From an uncultured Gammaproteobacteria bacterium (GTDB lineage: Bacteria; Pseudomonadota; Gammaproteobacteria; Pseudomonadales; Pseudohongiellaceae): a stretch of DNA of 64,000 nucleotides. The position numbers were made by a program, and so were the translations under genes. Below are positions 12,169-20,611 of this stretch, piece by piece. Location of the stretch: contig CALEJT010000014.1 in the NCBI GenBank assembly GCA_937898685.1, positions 1-64,000 of the forward strand. Direction: 5' to 3'. Numbering within the stretch: position 1 is the first letter of the stretch; each line of letters begins with the position of its first letter. Under the pieces are notes generated by a model, which saw only the letters and a program-made list of their open reading frames with translations, did no database searches and was not told where the DNA came from.

Positions 12169-12513
12169 CTACCAACTGCTGGCTTCGGGGTGAAGTGGCG
12201 CAGGTGTACGCGACCCGCGGGAGCCCGTGGCACGGCGCCGCTCCTTGCCCTTGAGCTTCATGAGCTGCCGCGGCGAGAGTTCGGGCTCGGGTAGCACCAG
12301 GTCCAGCTGCTCCGCCACGCCGAGGACCTGCAACACGGCCACGGTCGAGAGGAGGGTGGCTGTCCCACTTTCCACCGACTGCACCGCTTTGACCGACAGG
12401 CCGGCCTGCGTGGCCACGTCCTTCTGGGTGAGGTTCCGATTGAGGCGGGCGCGTTTGATGCGTTCCCCCAATTCCTCACAGAGGGCGGCAGGGCTGAGTT
12501 CCAAAGGCTTCAT
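12169..12513 (-). CDS. hipB: XRE-family antitoxin/repressor, HipB-like
   Basis: A 114-residue protein with a helix-turn-helix at about residues 17-72 (GERIKRARLNRNLTQKDVATQ, then AGLSVKAVQSVESG). It has a basic, probably disordered tail. HipB-type proteins bind and neutralise HipA and repress the operon. It lies directly upstream of hipA on the same strand. The Shine-Dalgarno (AGGAG) is part of a perfect 13-base palindrome at 12518-12530, so operator binding could also mask the ribosome site or promoter. The tail is longer than in E. coli HipB (88 residues). Confidence 0.88.
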   Translation of the reverse strand: MKPLELSPAALCEELGERIKRARLNRNLTQKDVATQAGLSVKAVQSVESGTATLLSTVAVLQVLGVAEQLDLVLPEPELSPRQLMKLKGKERRRATGSRGSRTPAPLHPEASSW

Positions 12514-12650
12514 AAAACTCCTAATAGGAGGTATTAACCGAATTTTTAGCGATTAAAACTCTTATAGGATATTTTGTAAATGTATTTCATTAATATCCCT
12601 TAAAGGTTGTTTTATTGGCTAAATCGCCGTTTTTATCCCTTAAATGGCAT
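12514..12650 (-). promoter_or_regulatory. hipBA promoter/operator region with four repeat boxes
   Basis: An AT-rich stretch unlike its surroundings. It holds two related boxes (AAAACTCCTAATAGGAGG starting 12514, and AAAACTCTTATAGGATA starting 12555) and two identical TATCCCTTAAA boxes (starting 12594 and 12634). The boxes are spaced about 40 bases apart, roughly four helical turns. The first contains a perfect 13-base palindrome. E. coli HipB sites are built on TATCC/GGATA, which resembles the cores seen here. Confidence 0.6.
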
Positions 12651-12732
12651 CTTATTTAGGAGGATGATGGCGTTGAGCGGCTGCGCAAGCTGTGCATCAG
12701 CTCACATCCTGGGCAGATGGTGAGGAAGGGAA

Positions 12733-12750
12733 GCGGCCATCCCTGGCCGC
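12733..12750 (-). terminator. Possible terminator hairpin after gap
   Basis: A 7-bp stem GCGGCCA/TGGCCGC with a four-base loop lies 27 bases past the gap stop codon. On the minus strand it is followed by TTCCCTTCC rather than a clean T-tract, so it is only a weak candidate. Confidence 0.4.
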
Positions 12751-12776
12751 GATGTCATCCTTGGTGCGACCGCGTC

Positions 12777-13775
12777 TCAGGCCCAGGCGGCGAGTCGGCG
12801 CAAGAGGTCGCAGACGCGACTGCTGTATCCCCACTCGTTGTCGTACCAGTTGAGCACGCGCACGAAATGCCCACCGCTCACCTGCGTGAACTCCGCGTCA
12901 TAGATCGACGAATGTGAGTTGCCGATGATGTCGGTGGAGACGAGCGGCCGTTCCGAGTATTGCAGGATGCCCTGCATCGGGCCTCTTGCTGCGGCGCGCA
13001 CGGCGGCGTGGATGTCCGCGGCATCGACCTTGGTCTTCAGCCGCGCGAAGAGATCCACCACGGATCCGTCCGGCACCGGCACTCGCGCGGCGATGCCGTG
13101 GAGGCGTCCCTTGAGTTCGGGCAACACTTCACCGACCGCTTTCGCAGCACCGGTTGAAGTCGGAATGATGTTCTCCGCCGCGGCGCGACTGCGCCGCCAA
13201 TCCGCGTGCGGCACGTCGGCAAGACGCTGATCGTTGGTGTAGGCATGCACCGTGTTGATCATGCCTTCCTCGATGCCGAAGGCCTCGTGCAGCACTTTCG
13301 CCATGGGCGCGAGACAGTTGGTGGTGCAGCTGGCGTTGGAAATGATGCGATGGTCGGGTTTGAGGCCCCCTTCGTTCACACCCAATACCACCGTGTAATC
13401 GATGGCATCACCGGCGGGAACGGTGAGCACCACACGTTTCGCACCTGCGGTCAGATGTTGTTCGAGCTGCGCACGCTTGCGAAAGACACCGGTGGATTCG
13501 ACGACGGCATCGATGCCGAGATCTTTCCAGGGCAATTCGGCGGGGTTCTTGTACGAAATGAGCTTGCAGCGCGTCTTGGATGTGACGAGTTGATCGTCTT
13601 CCAAGGTAACCGGCTTGCCGAAGCGTCCCATCACCGTGTCGTAACTCAAGAGATAGCGCAGCGCCGCCGGATCGAAGAGATCGTTGATCGCCACCACTTC
13701 GATGTCGGGGATGCCCTCGAGTATGCGGAACACCGCGCGGCCGATACGGCCGAAGCCATTGATTGCCACTCTCAT
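12777..13775 (-). CDS. gap: Glyceraldehyde-3-phosphate dehydrogenase, type I
   Basis: A 332-residue glycolytic/gluconeogenic enzyme that oxidises glyceraldehyde-3-phosphate to 1,3-bisphosphoglycerate. The Rossmann start is MRVAINGFGRIGRA. Asp32 (AINDL) favours NAD. The catalytic motif SCTTNC has its nucleophile at Cys150, and the partner His177 lies in VHAYTNDQ. The end motif WYDNEWGYSSR is intact. I start at the ATG at 13775: AGGAGG inside the upstream gene is 8 bases away, and the ATG overlaps that gene's stop as TGATG, implying translational coupling. A GTG one codon earlier is possible. It is the last gene of ppc - GAPDH-like - gap. Confidence 0.95.
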   Translation of the reverse strand: MRVAINGFGRIGRAVFRILEGIPDIEVVAINDLFDPAALRYLLSYDTVMGRFGKPVTLEDDQLVTSKTRCKLISYKNPAELPWKDLGIDAVVESTGVFRKRAQLEQHLTAGAKRVVLTVPAGDAIDYTVVLGVNEGGLKPDHRIISNASCTTNCLAPMAKVLHEAFGIEEGMINTVHAYTNDQRLADVPHADWRRSRAAAENIIPTSTGAAKAVGEVLPELKGRLHGIAARVPVPDGSVVDLFARLKTKVDAADIHAAVRAAARGPMQGILQYSERPLVSTDIIGNSHSSIYDAEFTQVSGGHFVRVLNWYDNEWGYSSRVCDLLRRLAAWA

Positions 13776-14800
13776 CACGCCGCCTCCTTCTGCAGATCCA
13801 ATTCACGGTAGAGCCGCACCACGTCGAGCAGACGCGCGGCATGTCCGAGGTTTTCGTACCAGCCGAGCACTTTGATGATGTGGCTGCCGGCTTTTTCCGT
13901 GCCGGCCAAGTCCACGAGCAAGGACACGGTGGAGCCGAGCACGTCGCTCGAAACGATCGGATCTTCCGTGACATCGACGACGCCTGGATAGGAGGGCGCG
14001 CGCTCGCGAATCACTGCGTTGAAGGCCTCCACATCGATGCTGGCGTCGCTGAGCACCAGGTTGGTGTCGATCATGCAGCCGCTGTGGATGGGCACGTTGA
14101 GTGTGTTGGTCATCACCTTGCCGGCGAACGAAGGCAGGATCTGGCCGATCCAACGCTCGGCCTCGTGCGTATTGGGAATGATGTTCTCGGCGGCGGAGCG
14201 GCTGCGGCGGAAGTCGCGTCCGGCATAGTCCTGCAATGACTGATCCGAAGTATAGGAATGAATGGTCGTCATGCTGATGCATTCGATCGGGCACAGCTTG
14301 GCCACCATGTGCAGCAGCAGGCAAAGCGCATTGGTGGTGGCGGAGCCGGCGGAAAGGATGCGGTCGGAGGCGATGATCTCATCTTCATTCACACCGGGCA
14401 CCACGATGCGGTCGGCGTCGTCGAGCGGCAGGGTGCGCATCACCACGCGGGGTGCGCCGCTGTCGAGGTGGGCCTGCATGCTGGCGCGATCACGGAATTT
14501 ACCGGTGCAATCGATCACCGCGTCGACGCCGAAGAGGTCCCAGGGCACTTCGTGGGGGCTGTCGATCTGGGTCATGCGCGTACGTCCGCGCGGTGAAACC
14601 AGGAAGTTGCCGTCGAGGCTGTAGTGATCGGGGTTGCCGGTCTCCGCACACAACAGATAGTGCAGGATGGCCGGCTTGCCGATGTCGGCGATGGCGACGA
14701 CGTCGATGTCATCGCTGTGACAAGCCAGGTCGTAAACCTGACGGCCGATGCGGCCGAAACCCATCAATCCGATGCGGATCGGCGTCTTGGCTTTACTCAT
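13775..14800 (-). CDS. GAPDH-fold paralogue lacking the catalytic cysteine
   Basis: A 341-residue protein clearly of the GAPDH family: GLMGFGRIGRQ at residues 11-21, HSYTSDQSLQD from His181, FRRSRSAAENIIP, and KVLGWYENLGHAARLLD at the C-terminus. The nucleophile motif, SCTTNC in active enzymes, reads SATTNA here (residues 153-158). Ala154 replaces the catalytic Cys, and the codon is a clean GCC. Dehydrogenase chemistry through a thiohemiacetal should therefore be impossible, while the NAD fold and His181 persist. It has a strong AAGGAG site, follows ppc by 44 bases and overlaps the start of the active gap. A regulatory subunit, a binding protein or another NAD-linked function are possible; its role is unknown to me. 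Confidence 0.9.
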   Translation of the reverse strand: MSKAKTPIRIGLMGFGRIGRQVYDLACHSDDIDVVAIADIGKPAILHYLLCAETGNPDHYSLDGNFLVSPRGRTRMTQIDSPHEVPWDLFGVDAVIDCTGKFRDRASMQAHLDSGAPRVVMRTLPLDDADRIVVPGVNEDEIIASDRILSAGSATTNALCLLLHMVAKLCPIECISMTTIHSYTSDQSLQDYAGRDFRRSRSAAENIIPNTHEAERWIGQILPSFAGKVMTNTLNVPIHSGCMIDTNLVLSDASIDVEAFNAVIRERAPSYPGVVDVTEDPIVSSDVLGSTVSLLVDLAGTEKAGSHIIKVLGWYENLGHAARLLDVVRLYRELDLQKEAA

Positions 14801-14844
14801 GGTGTACTCCTTCTACTGTGTGGTGTTGAAGGTGCGGAAACATT

Positions 14845-17475
14845 CTAGCCAGTATTGCGCATGCCGGCGGCGATGCCGGAAATCGTGACCTTGAGCGCGC
14901 GCTCCAGAGCTGGTGCGATGGCACCGGCGCGACGTTCACGTTTGAGCAATTCGATCTGCAGATAGTTGAGGGGATCGATGTAGGGTTTGCGCACGTCGAG
15001 CGATTGCTGCAGCAAGGGCGTCGTATCGAGCAGATGTGCCTGTTGCTTGAGCGTGTTGATGAGGTCGATGAGTGCGTACAGATCGGCGCGCAGCTTCTGC
15101 CCAAGTGGATGAAGCGCCGGTTCCACCAATTCCGCTTCGTAGTGCGCACAGATGGCGGCATCGCTCTTGGCGAGCAGCATCTCGATCAGATCGATGAAGC
15201 TCGTGAAGAACGGCCATTGCGCATGCATCGCATGAAGTAGCTCCGGCGCTTCGTTCAACCCCGTTTCCAGTGCCTGTCGAATGCCCAACCACCCTGGCAG
15301 GTTGAGTCTCACCTGCGTCCATGCGAATACCCATGGGATGGCGCGGAGACTGTCGATGCCGCCATCCGCCTTGCGCTTGGCGGGACGAGAACCCATCGCC
15401 AATTTGCCGAGTTCCTGCTCGGGCGTGAGCGTGCGGAAATACCGCACGAAATCCGGATCTTCTGCCACCAATGCGCGATAGGCAGCGAGGCTCGCCGCAC
15501 TCATGCGATCCATCAAGGCGCGCCAGGATTCTTCGGGTGCCGGCGCCGGAGCGACCGTCGCGAGCAGGGTGGCTTGCAGATAGGTGGAGAGACTACGAAA
15601 GGCAACGGCAGGCAGGCCGAACTTGTAACGGATCATCTCGCCCTGTTCCGTCACGCGGATGCTGCCCTGCACCGAGCCGGGCGGTTGTGACGCCAGGGCT
15701 TTTTCCACGGGTCCACCACCGCGACCAACGGTGCCACCACGGCCATGGAAGAGATGCAGCTTGATGCCGGCCTCGGCCGCGGCATCGACCAGCGCTTGCT
15801 GACAGCCGTATTGCGCCCATGCTGCTGCGAATTTGCCGGCGTCCTTGGCGGAGTCGGAGTAGCCGATCATCACGGTCTGCCGCCCATCGCAATAGTCGCG
15901 ATACCAGGGCAAGGCCCAGAGTTCGGCCATGATGGCAGGGCCGTTCTCCAGATCCTCGAGCGTCTCGAACAGCGGCACGATCGGTAGCGGCCAATCCACG
16001 CCGCACTCACGCAGCAGCAGCGCCACCGCCAGAATGTCGGTGATGCTGGTGGTCATCGAGATGACGTAGTGCGAGAGCAGTTCTCGCGGTTGTTCGGCGA
16101 TGCAGCGACAGGTGTCGAGCACTTCCTGGCTCTCTGCGCTCACCGGCCAGCGTCGTGGCAGCAGAGGGCGTCTACTTTGTAACTCACCGAGTAAAAATTG
16201 CAGACGACGTGGCTCATCCCATTCGAGATACGAGCCGAGTTCGAGGTGCCGACACAGTTCGTCGAGCACCTGCGCGTGACGTTCGCTGTGTTGTCGCACG
16301 TCGAGCGGCAGGAGGTTGATGCCGAAGGCCTGCACGCGGCGGATCAGATCGAGCAGGGGGCCGCGTGCGATGTGGTGCAGACGTGAGGCGCACAGCGAGT
16401 CATAGCAGAGCATCAATGGCTTGAGGATGTCTTCGCGCGAGCGGATCAACGCTGGCTGCTCGGCGGGGCTCTCACCTTGCAAACAGCGTTCAGCCCAGCT
16501 TTGCGTGAGCTGCAAACGTTCACGCAGTGCCGCGAGCAGATCACGATAAGGAGCGCGGCTGTCCTTGCCGACGAGGTCCATCAGCTCCGCGCTCGCTTCA
16601 CTCATGCTCAGTGCCTGACCGAGCGCGTTGACGTCACGCAGATAGAACTCCGCCGCACGGCGGCGTCCCAGCAACAGTACCTGCCGTGTCACTGTCGCCG
16701 TCACGTTCGGATTGCCATCGCGATCACCGCCCATCCACGAGAAGAAGCCCAGCGTGTGCGCATCGGGCGGTAATGGCTGGCCCACATGCTCGAGACTCAA
16801 ACGATCCAACTGTCGCAACACGGCAGGCAAGGCAGTCCACAGGCTGTGTTCGATGACGGCAAAGCCCCACTTGGCTTCGTCGACTGCACTTGGACGATCA
16901 TCGCGAATTTCGTTCGTATACCAGATTTCTTCCACGAGGCGCATGAGGTCTTCGCGTGCCTGCGCCTGTTCGGCGCCGGTGAGATCCTTGCGCGCGAGCT
17001 GGTTCAGGGTGTGCGCGATCTTGTCGTATTTTTGAATCAATGTTCTCCTGGCGACTTCGGTGGGGTGAGCGGTGAGCACCAGTTCGATGCGCAAGTCGCG
17101 CAAGGTGGCAGCAAGGGCATCCTTGCCGCATTTGCGGGAAAGTTCGGCAAGCGTGGGGCCGAGGCGTTCTGGAGAGGCGTCTTCGACGCCTTGGAAATAA
17201 AGTTGCTCGGCAATGTTGGCGAGATTGAGAAACTGGTTGAAGGCGCGCGCGATCGGGAGCACGTCGGCGTCGGGCAGACGCCCCAATGCGGCGATCAATG
17301 GTTGGTAGTCGACGCTCGCGTCCTCGGCTTGCTGAGCCAAGGTCTTCGAGAGATTGCGGATCTCTTCGATCTTCCTGAAGAGCTGGGGGCCGTGATGCTC
17401 GAGTATGGTCGTGCCGAGCTGATCACCCAACAGTCGCACCTGGTCGCGCAGTGTTTCCGGCAATAGCGAAGGCAT
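14845..17475 (-). CDS. ppc: Phosphoenolpyruvate carboxylase
   Basis: Carboxylates PEP with bicarbonate to oxaloacetate, replenishing the TCA cycle. It has 876 residues (E. coli 883). The catalytic-His motif LTAHPTEVARRT is near residue 137, and the PEP-binding loop FHGRGGTVGRGGGP is near residue 580. The protein ends with the invariant GMRNTG. I chose the ATG at 17475 (MPSLLPETLRDQ, with AGGA 11 bases upstream). Methionines at 17508/17511 and a longer extension to 17739 lack a ribosome site or homology. It leads a likely operon with the two GAPDH-family genes, linking anaplerosis and the triose-phosphate node. Confidence 0.96.
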   Translation of the reverse strand: MPSLLPETLRDQVRLLGDQLGTTILEHHGPQLFRKIEEIRNLSKTLAQQAEDASVDYQPLIAALGRLPDADVLPIARAFNQFLNLANIAEQLYFQGVEDASPERLGPTLAELSRKCGKDALAATLRDLRIELVLTAHPTEVARRTLIQKYDKIAHTLNQLARKDLTGAEQAQAREDLMRLVEEIWYTNEIRDDRPSAVDEAKWGFAVIEHSLWTALPAVLRQLDRLSLEHVGQPLPPDAHTLGFFSWMGGDRDGNPNVTATVTRQVLLLGRRRAAEFYLRDVNALGQALSMSEASAELMDLVGKDSRAPYRDLLAALRERLQLTQSWAERCLQGESPAEQPALIRSREDILKPLMLCYDSLCASRLHHIARGPLLDLIRRVQAFGINLLPLDVRQHSERHAQVLDELCRHLELGSYLEWDEPRRLQFLLGELQSRRPLLPRRWPVSAESQEVLDTCRCIAEQPRELLSHYVISMTTSITDILAVALLLRECGVDWPLPIVPLFETLEDLENGPAIMAELWALPWYRDYCDGRQTVMIGYSDSAKDAGKFAAAWAQYGCQQALVDAAAEAGIKLHLFHGRGGTVGRGGGPVEKALASQPPGSVQGSIRVTEQGEMIRYKFGLPAVAFRSLSTYLQATLLATVAPAPAPEESWRALMDRMSAASLAAYRALVAEDPDFVRYFRTLTPEQELGKLAMGSRPAKRKADGGIDSLRAIPWVFAWTQVRLNLPGWLGIRQALETGLNEAPELLHAMHAQWPFFTSFIDLIEMLLAKSDAAICAHYEAELVEPALHPLGQKLRADLYALIDLINTLKQQAHLLDTTPLLQQSLDVRKPYIDPLNYLQIELLKRERRAGAIAPALERALKVTISGIAAGMRNTG

Positions 17476-17820
17476 CCCAAGACGTCCTGAATCAGACCCG
17501 AGCCGCATCATAAACACGAGCGACTGCTCATAACTTCCCTGAAACAAGCAAAACCGAGGCCAGGGTGGGAAAAGGGGGCGCGCGGTGGGAGTCTGCCGTT
17601 TGGAGCGTAGGCAGTGGTCTAGCTGAAGTCGAAGTGTGCAGTGGTAAGCGTGTGACGTTCGGGCGCTGGTGTGGTCGCTAGGAGCTGCGTGATGTAAGCG
17701 ATGTCGCTTGCTGGGCTCGCTGCGCTGTCCTCCCGGCAAAGCACTGCGCTCGGCGCCAACCTACGGCGGCGCCGATCTACCTCAGTGCCGCTTCCTACGC
17801 TTCGGTTGTATGAGCAAAGA
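17476..17820. other. Intergenic region between ppc and the DUF1554-like gene, degenerate repeat
   Basis: No credible coding region is seen in about 390 bases. The part around 17695-17780 (a GGGCTCGCTGC segment, then GCGCCAACCTACGG) resembles the more intact TTGGGCTTCG...AGCCCAAC hairpin near 24690, so it may be a decayed copy of the same dispersed element. The ppc promoter should lie here, but I see no clear -35/-10 pair. Confidence 0.4.
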
Positions 17821-17842
17821 AAACCCCGCCGAAGCGGGGTTT
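17821..17842 (-). terminator. Intrinsic terminator with UUCG tetraloop
   Basis: A 9-bp stem AAACCCCGC/GCGGGGTTT. On the minus strand the loop reads TTCG closed by C-G, a very stable tetraloop, and is followed by TTTTCTTT. It lies 25 bases after the stop of the upstream minus-strand gene. Confidence 0.85.
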
Positions 17843-17867
17843 CTGGTAATGCGGAACGAAAGGGCGC

Positions 17868-18515
17868 TTATTCGTTCAGGGCGAAGCAGTAGAAGTAGCC
17901 GTTGCCACCGGAAGCGCGCAGCTGTTCCTGGCTGCAGCCACGGCTGTTGTGCGCAGCATTCCAGGATTCGGCCATCGGGCCACCACCGACGCGGTCGAGG
18001 TGACCTACCACGGCAGCGCCGTCACCATTCGAAGTCCAGTTGTTGCAGGTGAATTCGCTGGCGGTGCCGTCGGGGTTGCTGCCGGTGAGGATGTCGTGTT
18101 CGTTCGGCGTATCACCCACGCCGTTCACCGTGCCGCCTTTTTCGGTGAGCGAGTTCTGCTTGTTCAGCAGGACGTTGCTGTAGTGCAGATGGTCGACGCT
18201 GCGGGCAACGAGCGTGCCGTTGACGTTGTACCAGGGGCCGGTGCCGATGCGGTCCTTGGCGTTCACACCGCCCGGACCATTGGTGCTGAGGTAGGCACGC
18301 CAGGTTTTGGTGGAACCCACGGCTTCGGCCAGTGCCTGACAGTGGGCATCGGCGCCTTCGAGGCCACCGAGGTTGGCGCCGTCACCTTTGCCTACGCTGG
18401 TGACGAAGAAACTCATGCTGGTGTCTTGCGGGGGCTGCTGGCCACCTTGCTGGGCGAAGGCGGGAACGCTGAGCGCGAGCAGCGAGCAGGCGAGTGTCAA
18501 TGCGTGCGGTTTCAT
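17868..18515 (-). CDS. Secreted DUF1554-like (endostatin/C-type-lectin fold) protein
   Basis: A 215-residue protein with a Sec signal peptide (MKPHALTLACSLLALSVPAFA, then QQ). The mature region begins FFVTSVGKGDGANLGGLEGAD, then HCQALAEAVG and TWRAYLST. This series matches the opening of DUF1554-type proteins, which share an endostatin/C-type-lectin-like fold. Four cysteines remain in the mature part (in AHCQ, FTCNNW, RGCSQ and YFYCF), enough for two disulfides. It is probably periplasmic or extracellular; the ligand is unknown. AGGGAC lies before the ATG and a strong terminator follows, so it is probably a single-gene unit. Confidence 0.75.
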   Translation of the reverse strand: MKPHALTLACSLLALSVPAFAQQGGQQPPQDTSMSFFVTSVGKGDGANLGGLEGADAHCQALAEAVGSTKTWRAYLSTNGPGGVNAKDRIGTGPWYNVNGTLVARSVDHLHYSNVLLNKQNSLTEKGGTVNGVGDTPNEHDILTGSNPDGTASEFTCNNWTSNGDGAAVVGHLDRVGGGPMAESWNAAHNSRGCSQEQLRASGGNGYFYCFALNE

Positions 18516-18694
18516 GGAAGTCCCTCTGTAATTTTTGTGTGCCTGATCGGTTCGTAAAGTTCAGGCCAGGCTGCCTGAGGTCGCGCGGAAAGTCACACAG
18601 CATTCCGCTATTGTCAAGCGCTGTGCCTGAGCGAACGCTAGAGTCGCGCGACGCCCGTCGTTGCCGTTTTCAGAGGGAATACCAGGAAACAACT

Positions 18695-19738
18695 ATGTCG
18701 AAAGAATACAACCAACCGTCCAGTTACCTGCGCCGCGCGCTCCTGGGGTCCGTACCCGCACTGATGCTGAGCCGTTTCGCGCAAGCGCAGGGCACCTCCG
18801 GCATCCGTCTGCGCAAACTGCATAATTTCGAAATCCGTGTCAGCGACGTCGACAAAAGCGTCCGCTTCTACCAGGACATGTTCGGTATGCCGGTGCAGGC
18901 GCGTCATGATGGTCGCGTGATGCTGAAGATCGGTGAGACGAATCAGTTCATGGCGATCCGTCAGCTGCAGGGCAGCGAACGTCCCGGCATCACCTACATC
19001 GGTTACACCGTCGACGACTTCGACATCGGTCGTCTGCAGGATTCGCTCAAGCGCCTGGGCTTCAAGGTGATCGATGCTCCCGATCCGTCCTTGCCCGGTC
19101 TCGACAACGCCATGAGTACCTGGGTGCGCATGCGCGGTGATACGCCGGAACTCTATTTCTCCGATGAGCGCGGCTTGATCGTGCAGCTCAGCGATCCGAG
19201 CTACTGCGGTGGAACTGGTCCGTTGGGCGCAAACTGCCCGGCGCCGGAAGTGCCCGCATCGGGTCTCTTCCGTCTGGACGAACTCAACCACTTCACCGCC
19301 TTCGTCAGCGATGGCGCTGCGGCGAACGAGTTCTATCAGCAGACCTTCGGTCTGAGCGTACAGGCCTACCAGGGTCCCGGCTCACCGGTGACCGGCATTG
19401 GCGATGGCCGTCAGTTCGTGATGTATGCGGGCCCCGGCGGTGGTGCACGTACTCCGGCCAACCTGCACCACGGTTCCTTCAACATTCATGACTTCGACGT
19501 CGATCAGGTGATCGCGAAGTTGAACGGCTATGGCTTCAGCCCGCGGCCGGAGGGGCAGCAGCAGACTTCGCCCTTGATGCACTACATCAGCCTGCGTCCG
19601 CCGGAACGCGGCGGCGCGCCCGGTGGTACGCCGGAGCTCTATTTCACCGATCCCGACAACATCCTGATGCAGATGCAACACACGACGTACTGCGGTGGCG
19701 GTGGCGTGCTCGGCTCCGAGTGCCTCAACAACGGCTGA
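18695..19738 (+). CDS. Exported two-domain VOC (glyoxalase-fold) protein
   Basis: A 347-residue protein. The N-terminus has a Tat-like signal (YLRRALLGSVPALMLSRFAQA, residues 11-31), so it is probably exported folded. Two vicinal-oxygen-chelate domains follow (about 40-180 and 195-345). Each starts with a His-containing strand (KLHNFEIRV, ELNHFTAFV) and ends with a Glu strand (PELYFSDERG, PELYFTDPDN), the usual metal ligand positions. Each domain closes with the same cysteine motif, YCGGxGxLGxxC, near residues 169-180 and again at the C-terminus, suggesting internal duplication with disulfides. The start at 18695 has AGGA upstream. A strong terminator follows. The substrate is unknown. Confidence 0.82.
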   Translation: MSKEYNQPSSYLRRALLGSVPALMLSRFAQAQGTSGIRLRKLHNFEIRVSDVDKSVRFYQDMFGMPVQARHDGRVMLKIGETNQFMAIRQLQGSERPGITYIGYTVDDFDIGRLQDSLKRLGFKVIDAPDPSLPGLDNAMSTWVRMRGDTPELYFSDERGLIVQLSDPSYCGGTGPLGANCPAPEVPASGLFRLDELNHFTAFVSDGAAANEFYQQTFGLSVQAYQGPGSPVTGIGDGRQFVMYAGPGGGARTPANLHHGSFNIHDFDVDQVIAKLNGYGFSPRPEGQQQTSPLMHYISLRPPERGGAPGGTPELYFTDPDNILMQMQHTTYCGGGGVLGSECLNNG

Positions 19739-19754
19739 TTTCTTGGCACGCAGG

Positions 19755-19796
19755 AACGGCCTCTTATCCAAACGGGTAAGAGGCCGTTTGTTTTTG
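19755..19796 (+). terminator. Strong intrinsic terminator after the VOC gene
   Basis: A 12-bp perfect stem AACGGCCTCTTA/TAAGAGGCCGTT with a 10-base loop, followed by TGTTTTTGGG. It sits between two convergent genes. Confidence 0.9.
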
Positions 19797-19807
19797 GGTG
19801 AAAAAAA

Positions 19808-20560
19808 TCAGCGATTCGCCGCGCGCAAACGCGCAGCGAATAAATCGACGAGCAAGTCGGTGTGTGAGAGGAAGGGGCTGTGGTCGCTCTCGATCTGCAA
19901 CAGTTCCTGGCACGATTGCCTGCGCAACATCGAGCGTTGTTGCCAAAGAGGAATCACCGCATCGCGTGTGCAACAGACATAGGTGCGTGGCACCTGCGCG
20001 AAATTTTCTGCTACGAGTTTGACCTTGCCCGCGAGGGGCAAGGTGGCTTGCACGGAAAGCTTTGCAGCTGCCGTAGCAGCCAGTTCCGTTGAGGCATCGC
20101 CGTAGAAGAGTGAGGCAGCGACCGCGGGATCGATGCTGCAACTGCGCTTGTCTTCACTCATGCGCAGCGCGGTTTCGATCGGTAATTCAGCCTTGTTTTC
20201 CGCGCGTGCGAGTGCCATCAGATCGAACACGCTTTCACCATCGCGCGGCAGATAGGCGCAGAGATAGATGGCTTCGCGAATGAGGGCAGGGAAATCACTC
20301 GAACATTGCGCCAGCACCATGCCGGCCATGCTGTGGCCGACGACGATGGCAGGCGCCGACAGTTCTTGCAGCAGCGCCTGAACACTTTCCACGTAACGGC
20401 GCAGTGAAACTTTCTGCAGTGGCAAGGTACTGGCGCCGTGCCCCGGCAGATCAGGCGCAAATACGTCGAAACCTTGTTCGCGCAGTCGTGCTACGACCGG
20501 ACTCCAGATCGCGCCGCTGTGCCAGGCGCCGTGCAGCAAGATGAGGGGCGGCGTGCTCAT
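19808..20560 (-). CDS. Alpha/beta hydrolase, plant-esterase (MES)-like
   Basis: A 250-residue cytosolic hydrolase. The N-terminal oxyanion strand is LILLHGAWHSGAIW. The nucleophile elbow is VGHSMAGMV near residue 95. The acid is probably the Asp of CCTRDAVIPLWQQ, and the His lies in IESDHSPFLS near the C-terminus. The whole pattern (HGAWH, GHSMAGM, SDHSPF) is that of the methylesterase/hydroxynitrile-lyase/pyrethroid-esterase subgroup. No neighbour suggests a substrate. It lies 50 bases upstream of nothing co-directional except cysE's promoter side, so regulation is unknown. Confidence 0.85.
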   Translation of the reverse strand: MSTPPLILLHGAWHSGAIWSPVVARLREQGFDVFAPDLPGHGASTLPLQKVSLRRYVESVQALLQELSAPAIVVGHSMAGMVLAQCSSDFPALIREAIYLCAYLPRDGESVFDLMALARAENKAELPIETALRMSEDKRSCSIDPAVAASLFYGDASTELAATAAAKLSVQATLPLAGKVKLVAENFAQVPRTYVCCTRDAVIPLWQQRSMLRRQSCQELLQIESDHSPFLSHTDLLVDLFAARLRAANR

Positions 20561-20611
20561 GTCCGTGTTCCGCTCACGCCGCGATGAAGTTGCTGATGCT
20601 TGGGGCGGTAC

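Noticed and set aside
12129..12233. N-terminal extension of HipA to an upstream ATG
   Set aside because: The extra residues overlap the hipB coding end, are Arg/Pro-rich and precede the normal HipA start motif. The ATG at 12128 gives the family length.
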